Positions 6,975-13,246 of a stretch of 13,320 nucleotides of DNA are shown here, piece after piece. The stretch's first letter is position 1. Each line of letters starts with the position of its first letter. The notes beneath the pieces are model-generated. The model searched no databases and had not been told where the DNA came from. It worked only from the letters and a program-made list of their open reading frames with translations. Origin of the DNA: Planctomycetota bacterium (GTDB lineage Bacteria; Planctomycetota; Phycisphaerae; FEN-1346; JAACEH01); NCBI GenBank assembly GCA_016935955.1, contig JAFGPY010000398.1, positions 1 through 13,320 of the forward strand, written 5' to 3'. The position numbers were made by a program, and so were the translations under genes.

Positions 6975-7049
6975 GGGTGCCATGGCTGCCCCGCAGCCAT
7001 GCGTGAAACGGAGCCATTCGGCATGCCTGCAGGGGCAGGCATGGCACCC
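6975..7049. repeat. REP-like palindromic element (GGGTGCCATG family) between convergent genes
   Basis: The 75-base unit is bounded by GGGTGCCATG (6975-6984) and its exact reverse complement CATGGCACCC (7040-7049). Inside are two 9-bp hairpins: CATGGCTGC (6981-6989) with GCAGCCATG (6993-7001), loop CCC; and CATGCCTGC (7022-7030) with GCAGGCATG (7035-7043), loop AGGG. It fills most of the gap between the deacetylase and the oxidoreductase and could end transcription from both sides, though T-runs are absent. A related unit is at 13158-13246. Confidence 0.65.
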
Positions 7050-7088
7050 GCCACCGGCACCTCAAGGGACTTATGAGACGTCGCGTGG

Positions 7089-8219
7089 TCACGCCCCGCT
7101 CGTGTCTCGCGCGGCCATGTCGGCGGCGGCGACGGCCATGGCCAGCGAGTTGCGACCGTTCTCTTCCGTGACGATACGACGGTGGGACGCATCGCGAATG
7201 GCCGCCAACTGGTCACTCATCAACTGCCCGACGCTCCAGGCATAGAGGTCCTGCTTGGCCATGCCGGCGTTACCCGTTACGCGGGCCCTCATGGCGACCG
7301 TTCGTTCGCGACCGCGGCCACGAACGTGCTGCGCCGCCCCGTCGAGGCGTTCCAGAACATCCGCCTCCGCGTTGGGAACAAGCGACTTCAGCCGCTGGAG
7401 TCCGTCCTCGTCGGTCAGGACGCGGACGGTCATCTCGGTCGGTATCCAGCCGCGGACGGTCACGTCGCCGGTCTCGAAGAGCAACCGATGGTCAGTCCTG
7501 TCCAGAGGTCCCGGCTGGTCGAAACCGTGATAGTGGTTGACCACGGTGCCGTCGTCGTGTCGCACCAGGCACATGACGCGATCTTCCTGGGCTGTGCCCT
7601 CGCGCCGCTCGACGTGCGAGGCGATGACACGTCCGGGACCGAGCCAGTGACGGTACAGGTCGAAGAAGTGCACGCCGTGCTCGATGAAGATGCCGCCGCT
7701 CTGGTCCTTGTCCCAGAACCAGTGGTCCGGTCGCAGGTTCTCGTCGGCTGCATAGTTCTCGAATGTGGCGTGCAGCGGCCGCCCGAGGACTCCCGAGTCG
7801 ATGATCGCTCGCACGGCATCGGTGATCGGGTTGTGGCGCAGGACGAAGTTGACGGGCATCAGTACGTTGTTGTCCCGTGCAGCCGCAAGCAACTCGTCGG
7901 CCTGCTCCACGGTGACGGCCAGCGGCTTCTCGCAGAGCACATGCTTTCCGGCCTTCGCTGCCCGTAGGGCCAGCCCATGGTGCGTGGCCGGCGGCGTGGC
8001 GATATGCACGATGTCCACGTCGTCCCGGTCGATCAGTTCGGCGGCACTGTAGTGGACGGCCAGGTTCAGGAACTCGTCGGCGAAGCGGTCGGCCGCAGGC
8101 TTGTAGGCGTCGGCAGCCGCAACTGGCCGGAGGCCGTCGAGTTTCGAGTAGGCGTCCATGCAGAACCGCCCGAAAGCTCCGCAGCCGATCAGTCCGAGTC
8201 CCAGGGGCCTGGTTGCCAT
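7089..8219 (-). CDS. Gfo/Idh/MocA-family NAD(P)-dependent oxidoreductase
   Basis: This 376-residue two-domain dehydrogenase belongs to a family acting on sugars, inositols or related polyols. The N-terminal Rossmann domain has GLGLIGCGAFGRF (7-19, GxGxxG). VHIATPPATHH (71-81) and the family signature CEKPLAV (96-102, E97-K98-P99) follow. The C-terminal domain carries the catalytic-helix pattern GGIFIEHGVHFFDL (175-188, with H184 and D187). The position often held by Asp in GGxxxDxGxH is E180 here. The ATG at 8219 is chosen because GGGAGGA lies 6 bases upstream and the Rossmann motif starts at residue 7. The reading frame stays open for about 1.8 kb upstream, but only as a GC-rich shadow of the genes on the other strand. 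No signal peptide is seen, so it is cytoplasmic. The substrate cannot be named; it is a single gene with its own promoter. Confidence 0.93.
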   Translation of the reverse strand: MATRPLGLGLIGCGAFGRFCMDAYSKLDGLRPVAAADAYKPAADRFADEFLNLAVHYSAAELIDRDDVDIVHIATPPATHHGLALRAAKAGKHVLCEKPLAVTVEQADELLAAARDNNVLMPVNFVLRHNPITDAVRAIIDSGVLGRPLHATFENYAADENLRPDHWFWDKDQSGGIFIEHGVHFFDLYRHWLGPGRVIASHVERREGTAQEDRVMCLVRHDDGTVVNHYHGFDQPGPLDRTDHRLLFETGDVTVRGWIPTEMTVRVLTDEDGLQRLKSLVPNAEADVLERLDGAAQHVRGRGRERTVAMRARVTGNAGMAKQDLYAWSVGQLMSDQLAAIRDASHRRIVTEENGRNSLAMAVAAADMAARDTSGA

Positions 8220-8259
8220 GCTGCGTCCTCCCGCGGAAGTGAGTGGTTGTGGCATTCTC

Positions 8260-8268
8260 ACTATAGCA
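8260..8268 (-). promoter_or_regulatory. Extended -10 promoter of the oxidoreductase gene
   Basis: On the minus strand TGC-TATAGT (8268-8260) is a strong extended -10. The -35 is poor (TGGCCG, 17 bases upstream), as expected for extended -10 promoters. The predicted start is near 8253, giving a leader of about 34 bases with the GGGAGGA ribosome site. Confidence 0.55.
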
Positions 8269-8438
8269 AAACGGTCGTTCGGCGGCCACCGGGCGGCGAG
8301 GCACGGGGCGGGAATCGGCGGCCGGCGGCCGCGTTGCTTTCTTGTGTCGCGTTCGTCGTGGCGGCAGCCCTTCATGTGTGGTTTGCGGGTACGACAACAG
8401 GGGGTATTGCCTAAAGCTACGTCCAATAATCTGCCGAT

Positions 8439-8454
8439 ACCGGATGCATCCGGT
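8439..8454. promoter_or_regulatory. Perfect 16-base palindrome, possible operator
   Basis: ACCGGATGCATCCGGT is exactly self-complementary. It lies in the divergent control region about 117 bases before the lipoprotein start and 185 bases from the oxidoreductase promoter. Length and symmetry suit a dimeric repressor or activator, but no regulator gene is adjacent. It lacks a loop, so it is more likely a protein site than a hairpin. Confidence 0.35.
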
Positions 8455-8570
8455 GCGGAGCGCCGGCGTCGGTCTCTGCGCGCAGCACACACGTCCCTGC
8501 CGGACGTCTGCGCGGGCTTGGGGTCTGGCCTTCGGTAACCGGAAGACAATTCGATTCGGGAGTCGGTACC

Positions 8571-9743
8571 ATGCGGAACTACCTTTTCGTGGCGGCTTGC
8601 GCGACGGTGCTCGTGGCGGGGTGTAACTGGTCCGGACAGGCGTCCCTGGTCGACCCGCAACCGATCCTGCCGCCGTCGAGCACGACGATGGATGTCCTGG
8701 GGCAACTCGGCGACTCGCCCGGCGCCCGCTTCGAGACCGAGGCCTACAGCGGCCTGCAACAGAACTCCTTCTGCGAAATCGGCGCCGACGTCGATCCGGT
8801 GGTCAGTCCCGACGGCAACCTGATGGTCTTCTGCTCGACGCGCCATAGCCGCACGTCGGACATCTACGTCAAGAAGGTGGCCGGTCGGACCGTGACGCGG
8901 CTGACCGACGATCTGGCCAACGAGGTGCAGCCGGCCCTGTCGCCGGACGGCAACTTCATTGCCTATGCCTCGGACCGCTCGGGCAACTGGGACATCTTCG
9001 TCGTGACGGCAGACGGCCGCAAACCGTTCCAGGTCACCAGTGGCCTGTCGCACGAGGTGCATCCCTCGTGGTCGCCCGACGGGGCCAACCTGTGCTACTC
9101 GGAGTACAATCCCCGTAGCGGGCAGTGGGAAATCTGGATCGTCGAGGTGGCCAATCCGGCCAACCGGAGGTTCGTGGCGCACGGGCTGTTCCCGGCGTGG
9201 TGCCCGAGCCCGTCGGTCAACCGCATCGCCTACCAGTTGGCTCGCCGCCGCGGGACGAATCTGTTCAGCGTCTGGACGATCGACCTGATCGACGGCGAGG
9301 CCCGTTTCCCGACCGAGGTCGTGCCGGCCACGGCGGCCACGGCGGCCATCGCCCCGGCCTGGAGTCCGGACGGCACGCGGCTGGTCTACTCGACGGTCAA
9401 CCTGGTGCAGGACCCGAAGCAGGATTCGCGGCAGGCCAAGCGCGTGGAGCGCGGCGACGACATCTGGGTGACGACGCTTGACGGGCTGACGCGGGTCAAG
9501 CTCACGGTGGAGAACACCAACGACTGGTGCCCGACGTGGTCGCCCGACGGCCGCATCTACTTCGCCAGCAATCGCGGCGGCAACGACAATATCTGGAGCT
9601 TGCAGCCGCTGGATACGAACCTGATTCAGGCCACGCGCGTCAGTCCGACCCGCGTGGGCAACGCCAAGAAGCCCGAACCTGCCGCCGCTCAGCCGTCGGG
9701 TCAACCCGAGGCGAAGGTGAAGGCCAATGGTGCGGCCATGTAG
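8571..9743 (+). CDS. TolB-like beta-propeller lipoprotein
   Basis: This 390-residue exported lipoprotein has a short signal ending in the lipobox VAGC, with C18 as the lipidated residue. A Pro/Ser-rich linker (27-50) leads to a propeller built of PD40/TolB-type repeats, each with an '(W/L)SPDG' turn. The turns are at 78-82 (VSPDG), 123-127 (LSPDG), 167-171 (WSPDG), 264-268 (WSPDG) and 323-327 (WSPDG); a degenerate blade lies at 209-222 (AWCPSPSVNRIAYQ). That makes six blades, as in TolB. The C-terminus (about 365-390) is a low-complexity Ala/Pro/Lys tail. Unlike E. coli TolB, the protein is lipid-anchored and lacks an obvious separate N-terminal domain. It is probably a periplasm-facing protein-interaction module. 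The next lipoprotein gene follows after 16 bases, so the pair is likely co-transcribed. GGGAG 7 bases before the ATG supports the start. No other tol-pal gene is in the window, so I do not call it tolB. Confidence 0.88.
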   Translation: MRNYLFVAACATVLVAGCNWSGQASLVDPQPILPPSSTTMDVLGQLGDSPGARFETEAYSGLQQNSFCEIGADVDPVVSPDGNLMVFCSTRHSRTSDIYVKKVAGRTVTRLTDDLANEVQPALSPDGNFIAYASDRSGNWDIFVVTADGRKPFQVTSGLSHEVHPSWSPDGANLCYSEYNPRSGQWEIWIVEVANPANRRFVAHGLFPAWCPSPSVNRIAYQLARRRGTNLFSVWTIDLIDGEARFPTEVVPATAATAAIAPAWSPDGTRLVYSTVNLVQDPKQDSRQAKRVERGDDIWVTTLDGLTRVKLTVENTNDWCPTWSPDGRIYFASNRGGNDNIWSLQPLDTNLIQATRVSPTRVGNAKKPEPAAAQPSGQPEAKVKANGAAM

Positions 9744-9759
9744 GTAGGAGCCCGAAGCT

Positions 9760-10521
9760 GTGACCCACAGTCGAACTCGCCGCCTAGCCGTCGCCTGCCT
9801 GGCGTCTGTCGCCGCAGTCGCCCTGGCCGGTTGCACCGTTCGCCGAGGAGGCGAGCGGCTGAGCAATCCCTTTCCCAGCATCAAGACCGTGGTCGTTGCT
9901 CCGGTCATGAACCTGTCGACGACTCCGCACCTGGACATGATCGAGGTGACCAATAACCTGACGTCGGAGTTGCAGCAGGTTGAGGACCTGACGGTCATAC
10001 CCATCGGCCGCGTCTACGATTACCTGGCGTCGCAGGAAATGGCTACTGTCGGCAGCGCCGAGGAAGCCCGGGCTCTGGCCCAGGTGTTCAAGGCCGAGGC
10101 CGTGATCGTTGCCGCCGTGACGGAATACGACGCGTTCACGCCGAGGATGGGCCTGGCCGTGCAGCTCTACACGGCGGCGCCCCTGGGCAGCGAGGGCGGG
10201 GCGGTGTTCGACCCGGTCGAGGGCAGCCGTTCGGCTGTGCCGTTTGCAGTGGGCGAGGACCCGTCGGGGCGGCCACTGGACATGGTCAGCCGGGTTTACA
10301 GCGGCCAGAGCAGCGACGTGGAGGATCTGGCCCGGATTTACGTCCGTGAGCGTCAGAGCGATGCCAGTCCGTACGGGTGGCGTCGCTATGTCGTCAATCA
10401 GCATGAATTTCAGCGATTGTGCTGTTATGCGGTGATTCGCGAACTGTTAGGCGAGGAGGGCCGAAAAGCCCGTTGGCCGCACATTAAGATTGGACCCGAT
10501 GCGGGGAAATGGCCGAAATAA
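9760..10521 (+). CDS. CsgG/GNA1162-like outer-membrane lipoprotein (putative)
   Basis: This 253-residue lipoprotein has a basic signal (TRRLAVACLASVAAVALAGC) ending in lipobox LAGC with C25. The domain that follows has the layout of CsgG/PelC/GNA1162-type proteins. A strand and Asn-Ser turn (TVVVAPVMNLSTTP, 43-56) lead to a helix that ends in a 'selector' loop (VTNNLTSELQQVEDLTVIP, 63-81). Next comes RVYDYLASQ (84-92), then a helix plus strand EEARALAQVFKAEAVIVAAVTEYD (101-124), where CsgG-like proteins have a 'gadyvivGsVteY' strand. No pore-forming segments can be identified, so secretion is not claimed. A Cys pair C221-C222 lies near the C-terminus. The GTG start has AGGAG 9 bases upstream. 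The family assignment is from fold-like pattern only; an unrelated planctomycete lipoprotein is the alternative. Confidence 0.8.
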   Translation: MTHSRTRRLAVACLASVAAVALAGCTVRRGGERLSNPFPSIKTVVVAPVMNLSTTPHLDMIEVTNNLTSELQQVEDLTVIPIGRVYDYLASQEMATVGSAEEARALAQVFKAEAVIVAAVTEYDAFTPRMGLAVQLYTAAPLGSEGGAVFDPVEGSRSAVPFAVGEDPSGRPLDMVSRVYSGQSSDVEDLARIYVRERQSDASPYGWRRYVVNQHEFQRLCCYAVIRELLGEEGRKARWPHIKIGPDAGKWPK

Positions 10522-10527
10522 TAGGTG

Positions 10528-10560
10528 GGCCTCGCCGAGAGAGTTGGCGGGGCCTTGATT
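10528..10560 (+). terminator. Possible intrinsic terminator after the CsgG-like lipoprotein gene
   Basis: GGCCTCGCC (10528-10536) pairs with GGCGGGGCC (10546-10554) over 9 bp with one G-U pair and a 9-base loop. TTGATT follows. It starts 6 bases after the stop at 10521. The T-tract is only moderate, so it may attenuate rather than stop transcription into the small gene and recombinase. Confidence 0.4.
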
Positions 10561-10580
10561 TCGCCGCAGGGGAAGGGTCA

Positions 10581-10778
10581 TTGAGCGAACTTCGTCAGCT
10601 GTCATTGGTTAAGGGCGGCCATCAGTACGTGTTCCGCTATCCGGAAGGCGAGGAAGAATGCCTGATCCAGGCCCTGATGGACCTGGCCTCGCGGACGGAT
10701 CTGAGTTTCGACTGGTTCGACGCCGCGGTCCTGAGCCGCCAGGTCAACCAGAAACTGTTGAACCGTCTCGATGAGTGA
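10581..10778 (+). CDS. Small soluble protein of unknown function
   Basis: This is a 65-residue acidic protein without signal or membrane segment. It reads as a compact domain: a beta-like start (LRQLSLVKGGHQYVFRYPEG), then a helix (ECLIQALMDLASRTD), then FDWFDAAVLSRQVNQKLL and a charged end. The TTG at 10581 is preferred as the start because purine-rich GGGGAAGGG lies just before it. From there on, codons are GC-rich at the third position like the neighbours. The alternative ATG at 10509 adds 24 residues with rarer codons (ATA ATA), crosses the terminator-like hairpin and overlaps the previous gene by 13 bases. The composition looks real and the reading frame ends cleanly 89 bases before the recombinase. 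Function unknown. Confidence 0.65.
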   Translation: MSELRQLSLVKGGHQYVFRYPEGEEECLIQALMDLASRTDLSFDWFDAAVLSRQVNQKLLNRLDE

Positions 10779-10867
10779 ACCGCGCCGCGGGATTGTGCGG
10801 CCGGGTTCGGACTCGGTGACGACGGGCCCGGGGAGTGACGGGTCTTGCGCGTCGCGCGAAGGGATGA

Positions 10868-11878
10868 GTGACGCCTACCATGAGCAGCCCACTGCTGACC
10901 AGGTTCTTCCACAGCTTGCAGTACGAGAAGAACTTCAGCGATCACACCCTCAAGTCCTACGGCAGCGACCTCGACCACTTCGTCGGCTTCCTGTGCACCG
11001 TGCATTCGCTGGGCGCCCCGACCGACGCCGAGCACCCGGTGGACGCCACGCGATTGACCGACGCCCTGAAGTCCATTGACGTGCTGACTCTGCGGCGGTA
11101 CCTGGCCGAACTGCACGCCCAGGAGTACTCCCGGGCGACCATCGCCCGCAAGCTCGCCACGTTGCGATCGTTCTACAAGTACCTGGTCCGAGTCGGCGAG
11201 TTGGACGAGAGCCCGGTCCGCGTCATCCGCACGCCCAAGCAGGAGCGCCGTCTGCCAAAGTTCCTCGACCCGGACGAGATCGAGCGGCTGCTCGACGCTC
11301 CTAAGGGCAACGATCTGCTGACCGTTCGCGACAAGGCCATTCTCGAAACGCTCTACTCCACCGGGATGCGCGTCAGCGAAGCCTGTCAACTGAACCTCGA
11401 CGATCTGGACGTCCTGGGCGAAGTGGTCCGCGTTCGCGGCAAGGGCAAGAAGGAACGCCTGGCGCCGCTCGGGTCCTATGCCCTGAACGCCATTCAGCGC
11501 TACCTGCGGGCCCGCGAGACGGACGCCAACGCCGGCTCGTTCGATCACAAGCCGCTCTTTCTGAACCGCCACGGCAAACGGCTCAGCCAGAGAAGCGTCC
11601 GCCGCAAGCTCTCGAAGTACCTGGCCGAGGCCGGTCTCGATCCGAACGTCAGTCCGCACACCCTGCGGCACTCGTTCGCCACGCACATGCTCAATCGCGG
11701 GGCCGACCTGCGGGCCGTGCAGGAACTGCTCGGTCACCGCTCGCTCTCGACGACGCAGATCTACACGCACGTGACGATGCACCGCATGCAGGAAGTCTAC
11801 GACAAGAACCACCCACACGCTCACGGCGACGAGGCGGACATCGAGATCGACGCCGAGGTCGAAAAGGTCGGCGTCTGA
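10868..11878 (+). CDS. xerC: Tyrosine recombinase of the XerC/XerD family
   Basis: This 336-residue site-specific recombinase is most likely the enzyme that resolves chromosome dimers at dif at division. The N-terminal SAM-like core-binding domain (about 8-110) includes KNFSDHTLKSYGSDLDHF (21-38) and YSRATIARKLATLRSFYKYL (87-106). The catalytic domain has the full set: R168 (STGMRVSEAC), the beta-hairpin lysine region (GKGKKERLAP, 191-200), H264 and R267 (HTLRHSFATHML), H290 (LLGHRSLSTTQ) and nucleophile Y299. It is longer than the usual 295-305. The extra length comes from an insert at about 46-70 and an Asp/Glu/His-rich tail after 312. The GTG at 10868 has GAAGGGA upstream; the ATG at 10880 (four residues shorter) is also possible. 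XerC versus XerD cannot be separated by eye. The chromosomal context without attachment sites or cargo argues against a phage or integron integrase. Confidence 0.9.
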   Translation: MTPTMSSPLLTRFFHSLQYEKNFSDHTLKSYGSDLDHFVGFLCTVHSLGAPTDAEHPVDATRLTDALKSIDVLTLRRYLAELHAQEYSRATIARKLATLRSFYKYLVRVGELDESPVRVIRTPKQERRLPKFLDPDEIERLLDAPKGNDLLTVRDKAILETLYSTGMRVSEACQLNLDDLDVLGEVVRVRGKGKKERLAPLGSYALNAIQRYLRARETDANAGSFDHKPLFLNRHGKRLSQRSVRRKLSKYLAEAGLDPNVSPHTLRHSFATHMLNRGADLRAVQELLGHRSLSTTQIYTHVTMHRMQEVYDKNHPHAHGDEADIEIDAEVEKVGV

Positions 11879-11920
11879 CGACCGTTCATTCCACCACCCG
11901 ATTGCCAGAGACGGATCCCC

Positions 11921-11939
11921 GGCCAGCCAGGGGCTGGCC
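11921..11939. repeat. Short hairpin between the recombinase and UROD-family genes
   Basis: GGCCAGCC (11921-11928) pairs perfectly with GGCTGGCC (11932-11939) around a 3-base AGG loop. It lies 43 bases after the recombinase stop and 32 before the next start. No T-run follows, so it is not a convincing terminator; it may be an mRNA processing or protection hairpin. Confidence 0.4.
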
Positions 11940-11971
11940 GCTCCCGTTGCCCGGCAGGGGGAGGGGCATCC

Positions 11972-13123
11972 ATGAATCTCAGTCCCAAGGACCGCATCCT
12001 GGCCGCCGTGGACGGTAAGCCCGCGGACTACACGCCCTGCACGACCTTCCTGTTCACTGAATTGCTGAGCCGCTGCGCCTCGCCGCAGGAGTATTACCTG
12101 CGGCTCATGGAGATGGGGCTCGATCCGATCGTCTCCTTGCCCGATCCCGTCTGGCGGTTCCACCCGGACGTCACCGAGGAGGTTCGCCGCGAGAAGGGTC
12201 CAGAGCACGACCTGCTGCACAAGATCTACCACACGCCGGCTGGCGACCTGACGACGACCGTGGAGCTGTCGGACGATTGGCCGCACGGCGACAACGTGCC
12301 GCTGATGAGCGATTTCGTCATTCCCCGGGCCCGCAAGTTCCTGGTCACCGGTCCGGCCGACCTGGAGCCGCTGACGTACCTGCTGCAGGGGCCCGACGCA
12401 GCGGCCGTCGAGACGTTTCGTCGCAGTGCGGCCCAGGTGCAGCGTTTCGCCGACGAGAACCACCTGCCGACACGCGGGGCCTTCAACCGGCTCAGCGACA
12501 TGATCTGCTGGCTCAGCGGGTGCGAGGCTTTCAGCACGTGGGGCGTCAGCGAGCCGGGCTTCTTCGAGGCCCTGATCAACCGTGTGGCCGCATGGCAGGA
12601 GCGGATCATCGAAGTCTTCCTCGACGTGCGGCCCGACATCCTCGTGGACGCCCAGTGGTACGCCACGACGTTCCTGTCGCCGAAGCTCTACGAGCGGTTC
12701 CTCAGCCCGGCCCTGCGGCGGCGCGTGCGGATGGCCCACACGGCCGGGTCGCGGTTTTGCGCCTTGGCCACGACCACCGTGATGCCGTTCTTCGGCGAAC
12801 TGAAGCGGTTGGGCATCGACATGCTCTTCGGCGTGGACCCGGTGCAGGGCTCGTGGGACCTGCGGCGAACCAAGTCCGAGTTGGGCGACACGGTCTGCCT
12901 GTGCGGCGGCGTGAACGCCTACCTGACGATCGTCGACGGCACGCCCGAGACGGTCCGCCGCGAGGTCGAAGCATCGATGGCCGCGCTGACGCCCGGCGGC
13001 CGCTTCATCCTCTCGCCCGTCGACAACATCCGCATCGACGATGCCCAGGCGGGCGACGCCGCCTGGCAACGCGTTCAGGAGAACGTCCGCACCATGGTCG
13101 AGACGTGGAAGCAATTGCGGTGA
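11972..13123 (+). CDS. Uroporphyrinogen-decarboxylase-superfamily protein, not HemE
   Basis: This 383-residue protein has the UROD/MtaA-type (beta/alpha)8 layout. It starts with the family pattern SPKDRILAAVDGKPADYTP (4-22), has a middle MGLDPIVSLPD (48-58), ILVDAQWYAT (223-232) and LGIDMLFGVDP (280-290), and ends with LCGGVNAYLTI (310-320) and TPGGRFILSPVDNI (340-353). It lacks the HemE substrate motif with the invariant Arg (MRQAGRYLPE-type), so haem synthesis is unlikely. Corrinoid methyltransferases of this family bind zinc through H-x-C plus a later Cys. Here the first site reads HTAG (256-259), with Ala where Cys is expected, although C309 and C311 exist near the later position. The zinc site is therefore altered or absent. 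Such stand-alone UROD-like proteins are abundant in planctomycetes, with largely unknown substrates. A GGGGGAGGGG-type ribosome site precedes the ATG. No signal peptide is seen. Confidence 0.85.
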   Translation: MNLSPKDRILAAVDGKPADYTPCTTFLFTELLSRCASPQEYYLRLMEMGLDPIVSLPDPVWRFHPDVTEEVRREKGPEHDLLHKIYHTPAGDLTTTVELSDDWPHGDNVPLMSDFVIPRARKFLVTGPADLEPLTYLLQGPDAAAVETFRRSAAQVQRFADENHLPTRGAFNRLSDMICWLSGCEAFSTWGVSEPGFFEALINRVAAWQERIIEVFLDVRPDILVDAQWYATTFLSPKLYERFLSPALRRRVRMAHTAGSRFCALATTTVMPFFGELKRLGIDMLFGVDPVQGSWDLRRTKSELGDTVCLCGGVNAYLTIVDGTPETVRREVEASMAALTPGGRFILSPVDNIRIDDAQAGDAAWQRVQENVRTMVETWKQLR

Positions 13124-13157
13124 ACTCAATTCTCGGCGTTTGAATTCATCAAGACGA

Positions 13158-13246
13158 GGGTGCCATGCTTCTGCTCGCAGAAGCATGCTGTCTTTCACGA
13201 ATAGGGTAGCCGCTGCCGACCCCTCAAGATCGCGGCAGGGTGCCAT
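13158..13246. repeat. GGGTGCCAT-type palindromic repeat, second copy of the 6975-7049 family
   Basis: GGGTGCCATG at 13158-13167 opens a hairpin of CATGCTTCTGC (13164-13174) with GCAGAAGCATG (13177-13187). A second GGGTGCCAT in the same orientation is at 13238-13246. The opening motif equals the outer arm of the element at 6975-6984, but the internal stem sequence differs and the closing CATGGCACCC arm is absent. Confidence 0.5.
13164..13196 (+). terminator. Possible intrinsic terminator after the UROD-family gene
   Basis: A stem of 10-11 bp (CATGCTTCTGC/GCAGAAGCATG) begins 41 bases after the stop at 13123 and is followed by CTGTCTTTC, which is moderately T-rich. It coincides with the palindromic repeat, so the repeat may double as a terminator. 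Confidence 0.4.

Larger units (their letters stand above)
8220..8570. other. Divergent control region, no gene supported
   Basis: These 351 bases separate the leftward oxidoreductase from the rightward lipoprotein gene. They contain the oxidoreductase promoter (8260-8268), a perfect 16-base palindrome (8439-8454) and the ribosome site GGGAG at 8559-8563 for the gene at 8571. A Cys-rich reading frame from 8342 crosses into that gene out of frame and looks accidental. The stretch around 8405-8440 is visibly less GC-rich than its surroundings. No clear rightward promoter was found; TTGCGG (8383-8388), 16 bases, TATTGC (8405-8410) is the best but weak candidate. Confidence 0.6.

Noticed and set aside
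8342..8626. Small Cys-rich rightward frame (94 codons)
   Set aside because: It overlaps the signal peptide region of the lipoprotein gene in another frame, has no ribosome site, and its composition is irregular.
8220..10004. Long leftward open frame continuous with the oxidoreductase (would add nearly 600 residues)
   Set aside because: The Rossmann fold starts seven residues after the ATG at 8219, which has a strong ribosome site and promoter. The upstream part is antisense to two lipoprotein genes and reads as Arg/Asp/Gly-rich low-quality protein.
10771..11079. Rightward frame starting ATGAGTGA at the end of the small gene
   Set aside because: It overlaps the recombinase N-domain out of frame and lacks any motif; the recombinase frame is conclusive.
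11972..13123. HemE (uroporphyrinogen decarboxylase)
   Set aside because: The conserved HemE N-terminal Arg motif is missing, and the N-terminus has the generic UROD-like/methyltransferase pattern.
10637..13246. 869-codon leftward open frame
   Set aside because: It runs antisense through the recombinase and the UROD-family gene, both of which are well supported. It is a high-GC shadow.
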